The notes below the pieces were generated by a model, which saw only the letters and a program-made list of their open reading frames with translations, had not been told where the DNA came from and did not search any database. Shown here piece by piece: positions 1 to 4,435 of a DNA stretch of 5,253 nt. Positions within the stretch are counted from its first letter, which is position 1, and every line of letters starts with the position of its first letter. Origin of the DNA: Sedimentisphaerales bacterium (GTDB lineage Bacteria > Planctomycetota > Phycisphaerae > Sedimentisphaerales > SM23-30). Both the position numbers and the translations under genes were made by a program. The stretch spans positions 1 through 5,253 of the forward strand of contig DAOWAK010000129.1 of NCBI GenBank assembly GCA_030634605.1, in the 5' to 3' direction.

Positions 1-858
1 GAGTTTGTGGAACCGACGTTGATGGTGGATGGGGATGAGCAGCCGATGGCGTTGGTGGAGGATGGTGACTCGGTGGTGTTTTTCAATTTTCGGGGAGATC
101 GGCCACGGGAAATTACGCGAGCATTTGTGGATGAGGAATTTAACAATTTTGACCGGGGAGCGCGGGCGGATTTGTATTATGTGTGTCTGACGGAATATGA
201 CGCGACGATCAAGACGCCGGTGGCGTTTCCGAAGCCGCCCAAGATGAAAAATATTGTGGGTGATTACTGGGGGCGGCTTGGATTGAAGCAGTTTCGTTGT
301 GCGGAAACGGAGAAATACGCGCATGTGACATTCTTTTTTAACGATTACACGGAGGCGCCGTTTGCGGGTGAGGAGCGTCAGATTGTGCCGTCGCCGAAGG
401 TGAGGACTTATGATATGCAGCCGGAGATGTCGGCGGCGGAGGTTACCGAAATCGTTCTGGAGCGGCTGGACAGCAATGAATATGATGTGATGGTGGTGAA
501 CTTTGCCAATCCGGATATGGTGGGACACACGGGCGTTATGGAAGCGGCATTGAAGGCGGCGGTGACGGTGGATAAATGTGTGGGTAAGATTCTGGAGAAG
601 ATTGAGGAGATGGGTGGTTCGGCGATAATCACGGCGGATCACGGCAACCTGGAGTTGATGTACGACATGGCCAACGACATGCCGTTCACGGCGCACACTA
701 CTTTCCCGGTGCCATTTATTGTTTTTGATAAGGAATTTAAAAACTGCAAGCTGCGCGAGGGCGGTCGTCTGGCAGATGTTATTCCGACGGCGTTGCATAT
801 TATGGGTCTGGATAAGCCGGCGGAGATGACGGGGGAATCGTTGATTATTGAAGATTAG
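1..858 (+). CDS. gpmI: 2,3-bisphosphoglycerate-independent phosphoglycerate mutase, C-terminal part (5' truncated by window)
   Basis: Interconverts 3- and 2-phosphoglycerate in glycolysis/gluconeogenesis; cytoplasmic, dinuclear-metal (usually Mn) alkaline-phosphatase-superfamily enzyme. The frame is open from base 1, giving 285 visible residues; the GTG at 7 is an internal codon, not a start. Visible residues: NFRGDR at 29-34 (substrate-binding region of the phosphotransferase lid), then the metal ligands D172 and H176 in DMVGHTG, D213-H214 in TADHGN, and H232 in HTTFP. The D172/H176/D213/H214 spacing equals that of the Bacillus enzyme (D403/H407/D444/H445), so roughly 230 N-terminal residues, including the catalytic phosphoserine, lie left of the window; total size would be about 515 aa, normal for the family. 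No frameshift is seen. Third codon positions are strikingly G-rich. The next gene is convergent, so gpmI ends its transcription unit here. Confidence 0.97.
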   Translation, partial: EFVEPTLMVDGDEQPMALVEDGDSVVFFNFRGDRPREITRAFVDEEFNNFDRGARADLYYVCLTEYDATIKTPVAFPKPPKMKNIVGDYWGRLGLKQFRCAETEKYAHVTFFFNDYTEAPFAGEERQIVPSPKVRTYDMQPEMSAAEVTEIVLERLDSNEYDVMVVNFANPDMVGHTGVMEAALKAAVTVDKCVGKILEKIEEMGGSAIITADHGNLELMYDMANDMPFTAHTTFPVPFIVFDKEFKNCKLREGGRLADVIPTALHIMGLDKPAEMTGESLIIED

Positions 859-942
859 GTGTTAGGTTTCAGGATCGGGGATTTGGATGCATCAGGCGGG
901 GGCTGCCAAAATAAGGTATCGCTGCGCGATGCTGATTTATTG

Positions 943-971
943 CTGGATTCCCGTTTTCACGGGAATGACAA
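943..971. repeat. dRS3-like hairpin repeat, copy 1 (core only)
   Basis: The 29-bp core CTGGATTCCCG...CGGGAATGACAA contains an 8-bp perfect inverted repeat, 947-954 with 959-966, around the loop TTTC. The same core recurs at 1917-1945 and 4363-4391. It fits the ATTCCC-N8-GGGAAT pattern of the dispersed dRS3 elements described in Neisseria; similar intergenic palindromes occur in many bacteria. Here the inner pair of the stem is T-A instead of the C-G of the other two copies, so pairing is kept. The 12-bp outer arms seen in copies 2 and 3 are absent. It lies between convergent gpmI and the LysE-like gene; there is no T-tract, so I do not call it a terminator. Confidence 0.85.
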
Positions 972-983
972 TGTTAATGCAGT

Positions 984-1637
984 TTAGGCTGGATTGGTTA
1001 AGATGTTCATGAGGGAATAGGTGGCATCGTAGAGGAACATGATGGCGAAGCAGTAGAGCATGACGGCACAGAACTGCAGTACGCGGTGGAGGTGCTGGGC
1101 GCCGATGAGTTGCCCGCCTTTGAAGGTGGCCCAGGAAAGTGCTTCGAGCCAGACGAGATCGCAAAGCCAATGGATTATGGCGAAGAGAGCGAATGCGGTG
1201 ACGCCGAGTTCAATGGCCTGGTTGGCCAGGGCCAGGCCGAGGGTGGCCCACCAGAGCAAAAAATAAGGGTTGGCGATGGTCAGGATGACGCCGGAAAGAA
1301 TGGGGCCTCTTTGTTGATATTTACTGGAACAGAAATTGGTGCTGGACATTTTGCCGGAATCGCAGAGCAGTTGCCAGGCCATCAAGACCAGGAAAAAACC
1401 ACCGGCTAAACCGATGGAGATTTTTACGGCGGTGATCTGGAAGATTTTTCCCATCCCGGCCATGATCAGCAGCATAAGGGGGAATTCCACGATGCCATGA
1501 CCGACGGCGATCAGGGCGCCGGCGTGGCGGGAGCGTGTGCCGCAGGCGACGGTGGCGGCGGTTACGGCACCGGGGGCCATTACGCCGGAAAGCGATATGC
1601 CGACAGCTTTGGTTAGAAACAGGGCCAAGGTTAGCAA
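984..1637 (-). CDS. LysE/RhtB-family amino-acid (or metabolite) exporter
   Basis: Small polytopic inner-membrane protein of about 217 aa, the usual size of the LysE translocator family, whose members export amino acids such as lysine, arginine, threonine or homoserine. Near the N-terminus it has the family's Pro-Gly turn (APGA, about residues 21-24), a short basic loop (GTRSRHAG), then a Gly-His-Gly segment opening a second hydrophobic helix. Further hydrophobic stretches (for example AGGFFLVLMAWQLL, ANPYFLLWWATLGLAL and the C-terminal VLQFCAVMLYCFAIMFL) give about six membrane segments. Start: a GTG at 1679 would add 14 residues, but a TTG at 1635-1637 has a strong Shine-Dalgarno GAGGAG (1645-1650) seven bases upstream, and the extra stretch lies in an A/T-rich repetitive patch, so I choose the TTG. 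It is convergent with gpmI and divergent from the AsmA-like gene, so probably monocistronic. The substrate cannot be told from sequence; proximity to threonine genes is suggestive only, as it is on the other strand and two genes away. Confidence 0.85.
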   Translation of the reverse strand: MLTLALFLTKAVGISLSGVMAPGAVTAATVACGTRSRHAGALIAVGHGIVEFPLMLLIMAGMGKIFQITAVKISIGLAGGFFLVLMAWQLLCDSGKMSSTNFCSSKYQQRGPILSGVILTIANPYFLLWWATLGLALANQAIELGVTAFALFAIIHWLCDLVWLEALSWATFKGGQLIGAQHLHRVLQFCAVMLYCFAIMFLYDATYSLMNILTNPA

Positions 1638-1644
1638 AATCCAA

Positions 1645-1650
1645 CTCCTC
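1645..1650 (-). promoter_or_regulatory. Ribosome binding site deciding the TTG start of the LysE-like gene
   Basis: On the minus strand GAGGAG is followed by seven bases and then TTG (1637-1635). No comparable site precedes the upstream in-frame GTG at 1679. This is the main reason for the shorter reading. Confidence 0.65.
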
Positions 1651-1664
1651 TGCCAGGTAAAACT

Positions 1665-1725
1665 GGAAATCCTAAGCACTAAATTCTAAATTCTAAACAA
1701 TATCTAATTACCGAAATTCAAATCC
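1665..1725 (-). repeat. A/T-rich degenerate repetitive patch
   Basis: Contains a tandem 7-mer (CTAAATT at 1679-1685 and 1686-1692, then CTAAA at 1693-1697), continued by related CTAAT/GAAATTC words to about 1720. On the minus strand it reads as a chain of TTTAGAATTTAG-like words. It resembles A/T-rich degenerate intergenic repeats I recall from environmental bacterial genomes, but I cannot verify this from one window. It overlaps the alternative GTG start of the LysE-like gene. Confidence 0.4.
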
Positions 1726-1824
1726 CCGATCAGGTCGAGGACAAGCTTTCGAAACAAATTTATCAATATCCGTCAGGGATTATAGCTGGGGGAGCTGAAA
1801 AAGCCAAATTTTTCACGAGGAAAC

Positions 1825-1854
1825 TTGGTTTTTTGAATGGAATTGAGGTACAAT
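1825..1854 (+). promoter_or_regulatory. Candidate sigma70-type promoter for the AsmA-like gene
   Basis: TTGGTT (1825-1830) and TACAAT (1849-1854) are separated by 18 bases. The -10 box matches consensus at five of six positions; the -35 is poor (three of six). Transcription would start near 1861 and carry repeat copy 2 in the 5' leader. The -35 box overlaps the right arm of a weak A/T-rich inverted repeat. Confidence 0.35.
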
Positions 1855-1881
1855 GATTGAGTTATGAATTTTCGGTAGAAA

Positions 1882-1966
1882 CTAAATGTGCCTAACAAAA
1901 CCTCTCATTTTTAATTCTGGATTCCCGCTTTCGCGGGAATGACAAGGTTTTGTCGGGAGTTCTAAG
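1882..1966. repeat. Long nested palindromic repeat, copy 2
   Basis: Aligns without gaps to 4328-4412 (constant offset 2446). Order: CTAAATGTG; left arm CCTAACAAAACC (1891-1902); a 10-bp segment that differs between copies (1903-1912); the dRS3-like core with hairpin 1921-1928/1933-1940; right arm GGTTTTGTCGGG (1946-1957), complementary to the left arm at 10 of 12 positions; then a weaker tail to 1966. Bases 1913-1953 are identical to copy 3 over 41 bp. The nested inverted repeats and terminal arms resemble a small non-autonomous (MITE-like) element. It ends 37 bp before the AsmA-like start codon. Confidence 0.85.
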
Positions 1967-2003
1967 CCTGGTTAGAGATGTTAATGTTAAATTATGAGGT
2001 GAG

Positions 2004-2894
2004 ATGATGAAAGCTATGAAAAAGATTAAATGGTTGTTGTTGGTGATTGTTTTTCTGGTGATTGCGGCAGTGGCGGCGGTGTTGATTTACGCCAACCAGG
2101 TAACGAAATACGCCGTCGAGACCGCGGGGAGTTATGCGTTGGGGGTGGAGACCCGGCTGGGTAGTGCGGATTTGTCGCTGTTGAGCGGCTCGGTGGCGCT
2201 GCATGATCTGGAAGTTGACAATCCGGCGGAATTTAAAACCGATAAGATTCTCAGTTGCGGATTGTGTTCGACGCAGGTCGAGGTGGGTTCGCTGTTCGGT
2301 GATACTATTACGGTTAAAACGATCAAGCTGGAAGATGTTAAGATTACTTTCGAGCAGAAAGGTCTGCAGAGTAATTTTGATGTGATTCTGAAAAACATTG
2401 AGAAGCTGCAAAAAGATTCCGCCCCTACCGAAACCGAAGCGAAAAAGGGGCCGGGTAAAAATGTGCGGGTGGATAAGATTGAGATTATTAATGCCAGTGC
2501 CGATTTGAAGCTAACGCCGATACCGGGCAAGGTTGATGTGATTCAGTTGAAGCTGGCACCGATCGTTATCGAGGACCTTTCCACGGGTGACGACCAGGCG
2601 GTGATGCTGGCAACGGTAATCCAGAAGGTGTTCATGGCGTTGGCGAAGGGGATTCTGGAAAGCGGAGCGGATCTGCCCGAGCAACTGAGCCAGGCACTGG
2701 CGGGTTCGCTGGGTTCGCTGGAAGAGTCGCTGGGTCAGATCACGGCTGAGGCGGATAAGGTTCTGAAAGAGGGTACCAAGGCGATCGAAGAAGGCGGCAA
2801 AGCTCTGGAAGAAGCGGGCAAGGGACTGGAAGGCCTGCTGAAAAATCCCGGAGATCTGCTCAAACCGAAAAAGGAAGAAGGCTCGGAAGAATAG
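2004..2894 (+). CDS. AsmA-like, single-pass membrane-anchored envelope protein (function unknown)
   Basis: 296 aa. Residues 3-9 are basic (KAMKKIK), and about 10-30 form one hydrophobic helix, suggesting an N-terminal inner-membrane anchor with the rest outside the cytoplasm. Residues about 31-130 look like the start of the AsmA/DUF748 superfamily: a GVETRLGSADLSLLSG strand pair, then a repeated beta pattern (ITVKTIKLEDVKITFE, followed by SNFDVILKNIEKL). Residues 137-155 are a polar linker; 156-190 form another beta-rich segment (VRVDKIEIINASADLKL, KVDVIQLKLAPIVIEDL). The C-terminus is helical and charged, with four heptads at 252-279 (KVLKEGT, KAIEEGG, KALEEAG, KGLEGLL). It is much shorter than true AsmA (about 600 aa). 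Start: GAGG at 1996-1999 lies four bases before ATG 2004 and seven before ATG 2007; the second may be the real start, a one-residue difference. AsmA-like proteins are linked to outer-membrane lipid homeostasis, but a role here is not demonstrable. Confidence 0.6.
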   Translation: MMKAMKKIKWLLLVIVFLVIAAVAAVLIYANQVTKYAVETAGSYALGVETRLGSADLSLLSGSVALHDLEVDNPAEFKTDKILSCGLCSTQVEVGSLFGDTITVKTIKLEDVKITFEQKGLQSNFDVILKNIEKLQKDSAPTETEAKKGPGKNVRVDKIEIINASADLKLTPIPGKVDVIQLKLAPIVIEDLSTGDDQAVMLATVIQKVFMALAKGILESGADLPEQLSQALAGSLGSLEESLGQITAEADKVLKEGTKAIEEGGKALEEAGKGLEGLLKNPGDLLKPKKEEGSEE

Positions 2895-2942
2895 CGCAGG
2901 TACGGGCATTGAATCGGCGATATTACCGGAGCAATTAAACTA

Positions 2943-2971
2943 TTGATCGAAAGCGGTCGGCAAGCTAGACT
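2943..2971 (+). promoter_or_regulatory. Probable promoter of tRNA-Thr
   Basis: TTGATC (2943-2948) and TAGACT (2966-2971) are separated by exactly 17 bases; each matches consensus at four of six positions. Transcription would start near 2978, about 11 bases before the mature tRNA 5' end, which is typical for a lone tRNA gene. Confidence 0.55.
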
Positions 2972-2988
2972 GTGGAACGATTGAGGTT

Positions 2989-3060
2989 GCCAGTGTAGCT
3001 CAACGGTAGAGCTTCCGCCTTGTAAGCGGAGGGTTGTGAGTTCGATTCTCACCGCTGGCT
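2989..3060 (+). tRNA. trnT: tRNA-Thr (anticodon UGU)
   Basis: A full cloverleaf can be drawn. Acceptor GCCAGTG (2989-2995) pairs with CGCTGGC (3053-3059) with one T-G wobble; discriminator T3060. D stem GCTC/GAGC (2998-3001/3009-3012) with loop AACGGTA holding the GG pair. Anticodon stem TCCGC/GCGGA (3014-3018/3026-3030), loop CTTGTAA, anticodon TGT at 3021-3023, which reads ACA (and other ACN codons by wobble). Five-base variable loop GGGTT; T stem GTGAG/CTCAC with loop TTCGATT. 72 nt, no intron. The 3' CCA is not encoded. It lies upstream of the threonine-degradation genes on the same strand. Confidence 0.97.
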
Positions 3061-3066
3061 TTTTTT
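3060..3066 (+). terminator. T-tract at the tRNA 3' end, possible terminator
   Basis: Seven T residues start at the discriminator base of tRNA-Thr, right after the G/C-rich acceptor and T stems. With no other stem nearby, this could serve as a simple intrinsic terminator for the tRNA transcript and would uncouple it from tdh. Inference from sequence only. Confidence 0.35.
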
Positions 3067-3148
3067 CAGATGGGGGGCTCTTCTTCGGAAATATGAAAAC
3101 TCGTAATGCAGATAGCTAAATACAAATTCCTACACTATTGAATTATCG

Positions 3149-3177
3149 TTGACCGGCCTGGCTGCATGGTATAGAAT
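3149..3177 (+). promoter_or_regulatory. Strong sigma70-type promoter for tdh
   Basis: TTGACC (3149-3154) and TAGAAT (3172-3177) are separated by 17 bases; both boxes match consensus at five of six positions, the best promoter in the window. Transcription would begin near 3184, leaving a leader of about 110 nt before the tdh ATG. Confidence 0.7.
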
Positions 3178-3183
3178 CCCCCC

Positions 3184-3294
3184 TTCGAGTTGAAGTTTTG
3201 GAGTTTTGCATTTACGATATTTCCAGACAATTTCTTGTGCCATTTAGCAGCGAAATTCAAATTATTGTCATTAATTATTAAAGAGAAAAGACTT
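3184..3294 (+). promoter_or_regulatory. tdh 5' leader, about 110 nt
   Basis: A/T-rich untranslated leader between the predicted start of transcription and tdh. It has only a small stem (CTTC/GAAG, 3183-3186/3192-3195). I see no T-box motif, no recognisable riboswitch and no threonine-rich leader peptide. An ATG at 3190 is in frame with tdh but would give an N-terminal extension foreign to the family. The tdh Shine-Dalgarno is weak (AAGAG at 3281-3285), unlike the GAGGTGA of the AsmA-like gene and kbl. Confidence 0.45.
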
Positions 3295-4320
3295 ATGAAA
3301 GCATTAGTTAAGAAGAAGCCGGGTGAAGGATTGTGGCTGGAAAATGTTCCCAAGCCGGAAATCGGCATCAATGACGTTTTAATCAAGCTCACTAAAACGT
3401 CGATCTGCGGGACCGATGTGCACATTTACAACTGGGACAAATGGGCCCAGAAGACCATCAGGACTCCAATGACCATCGGCCATGAGTTTGTCGGGGTAAT
3501 CCAGGAGGTTGGGGACAATGTGCACGATTTCCATCCCGGCGATCTGGTCAGCGGCGAAGGACACGTGGTTTGCGGTCGTTGCCGAAACTGCCTGGCTGGA
3601 CGGAGGCACTTGTGTAAGGCGCCCACCGGTATCGGTGTCAACCGCGACGGAGCCTTTGCGGAATATCTTTCCATTCCCGTTACCAATGTCTGGTATTGCG
3701 ACCGGGAAATCCCCCAGGAAGTGCTAAGTTGTTTCGACCCGCTCGGAAATGCCGCTCATACGGCGCTTTCTTTTGATCTGGTCGGCGAGGATGTGCTGAT
3801 TACCGGAGCCGGTCCTATCGGCGTTATGGCAGGAGCTATCGCCAAAAAAGCCGGTGCCCGCCATGTTGTTATTACCGACGTGAATCCCTACCGTCTGGAC
3901 CTGGCCCGGAAGATGGGCGTTACCCGGGCAGTTGATGTTCGCACTGAAACCGTGGAAGATGTTGCACATGAACTCGACATGCACGAAGGCTTTGATGTTG
4001 GCTTCGAGATGTCCGGCAATCCAGACGCTCTGCGCAGTCTGCTGAAGAACATGTGTCACGGCGGCAAAATCTGTCTGCTGGGTATCCTGCCCCAGACGTC
4101 GATCGACTGGGATTACGTGGTCTTTAACGGCCTGACGATCAAGGGTATCTATGGGCGGGAAATGTATGAGACCTGGTACAAGGTTACTATGATGATCAAG
4201 TGCGGACTGGATATCACTCCGCTTATCACGCACAAATTTCACTACACCGAATTCATGAAGGGATTCGATGTGATGCGATCCGGGAATTCCGGCAAAGTAG
4301 TTTTGGACTGGACTGAATGA
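3295..4320 (+). CDS. tdh: L-threonine 3-dehydrogenase (zinc, NAD-dependent)
   Basis: Oxidises L-threonine to 2-amino-3-ketobutyrate with NAD+; cytoplasmic, zinc-dependent medium-chain dehydrogenase. From the ATG at 3295 the protein is 341 aa, the same length as E. coli Tdh, and key residues fall at the E. coli numbers: catalytic zinc ligands C38, H63 and E64 (CGTDVH, GHEF); structural zinc cysteines C93, C96, C99 and C107 (CGRCRNC...C); NAD-binding Gly motif GAGPIG at 171-176 after the conserved GNAAHTALSFDLVGEDV stretch; and ITDVNPYRLDLARKMG, whose aspartate after the beta strand favours NAD over NADP. All key residues are present. The reading could open at 3190, but that 35-residue extension (hydrophobic, cysteine-containing) has no family counterpart or Shine-Dalgarno. 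kbl follows 115 bp downstream on the same strand, so the two probably form the threonine-to-glycine operon, driven from the promoter at 3149-3177. Confidence 0.97.
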   Translation: MKALVKKKPGEGLWLENVPKPEIGINDVLIKLTKTSICGTDVHIYNWDKWAQKTIRTPMTIGHEFVGVIQEVGDNVHDFHPGDLVSGEGHVVCGRCRNCLAGRRHLCKAPTGIGVNRDGAFAEYLSIPVTNVWYCDREIPQEVLSCFDPLGNAAHTALSFDLVGEDVLITGAGPIGVMAGAIAKKAGARHVVITDVNPYRLDLARKMGVTRAVDVRTETVEDVAHELDMHEGFDVGFEMSGNPDALRSLLKNMCHGGKICLLGILPQTSIDWDYVVFNGLTIKGIYGREMYETWYKVTMMIKCGLDITPLITHKFHYTEFMKGFDVMRSGNSGKVVLDWTE

Positions 4321-4327
4321 TTTTATT

Positions 4328-4412
4328 CTAAATGTGCCTACCAAAACCACTAGTCTAGAATTCTGGATTCCCGCTTTCGCGGGAATGACAAGGTTTTGTT
4401 AGGGATTCAAAG
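4328..4412. repeat. Long nested palindromic repeat, copy 3 (between tdh and kbl)
   Basis: Gap-free match to 1882-1966. Left arm CCTACCAAAACC (4337-4348) and right arm GGTTTTGTTAGG (4392-4403) are complementary at 11 of 12 positions; the core hairpin is 4367-4374/4379-4386 with loop TTTC. The 10-bp segment 4349-4358 (ACTAGTCTAG) is unrelated to the same segment in copy 2. It begins eight bases after the tdh stop and ends 23 bp before kbl, filling most of the intercistronic gap. In RNA the arms and core could fold into one long interrupted hairpin. Confidence 0.85.
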
Positions 4413-4425
4413 AAATTATTATGTT

Positions 4426-4432
4426 GAGGTGA
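4426..4432 (+). promoter_or_regulatory. kbl ribosome binding site
   Basis: GAGGTGA lies three bases before the ATG at 4436 (GAGG six bases away), a strong Shine-Dalgarno that fixes the kbl start. The same heptamer precedes the AsmA-like gene at 1996-2002. Confidence 0.75.
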
Positions 4433-4435
4433 ATA

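Larger units (their letters stand above)
1638..2003. other. Divergent intergenic region, about 365 bp
   Basis: Separates the LysE-like gene (leftward) from the AsmA-like gene (rightward). It holds the LysE ribosome binding site, the A/T-rich repetitive patch, a weak A/T-rich inverted repeat (1798-1807 with 1825-1834, ten pairs including one G-T, 17-base loop), a weak rightward promoter candidate, the long palindromic repeat copy 2, and the Shine-Dalgarno GAGGTGA at 1996-2002. I see no credible small gene in it. Confidence 0.7.

Noticed and set aside
943..971. Repeat copy 1 as a bidirectional terminator for gpmI and the LysE-like gene
   Set aside because: The hairpin is clear, but no T-tract follows on either strand and the same hairpin occurs upstream of genes, so termination is unsupported.
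937..1170. Minus-strand open frame overlapping the repeat and the LysE-like gene
   Set aside because: It overlaps the LysE-like gene in another frame, and its end encodes the palindrome itself (IPVKTGIQ-type peptide), a common spurious product of such repeats.
2989..3060. tRNA-Thr as an attachment site of an integrated element
   Set aside because: No second copy of the tRNA 3' end and no integrase in the window; the genes on both sides look like ordinary chromosomal genes.
3190..3294. In-frame ATG upstream of tdh giving a 376-aa product
   Set aside because: The 35-residue extension has no Tdh family counterpart or Shine-Dalgarno, and starts only a few bases after the predicted transcription start; ATG 3295 gives the exact E. 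coli length and residue numbering.
3060..3294. T-box or threonine attenuator between tRNA-Thr and tdh
   Set aside because: No T-box consensus, no terminator/antiterminator pair and no threonine-rich leader peptide; a catabolic operon would also be an unusual T-box target.
943..4412. The three repeats as a CRISPR array
   Set aside because: Copies are about 1 and 2.4 kb apart with whole genes between them, so there is no regular spacer structure.
4396..4422. Promoter for kbl using the right repeat arm (TTGTTA ... TATTAT)
   Set aside because: The spacer is only 15 bases and the start of transcription would fall inside the ribosome binding site.
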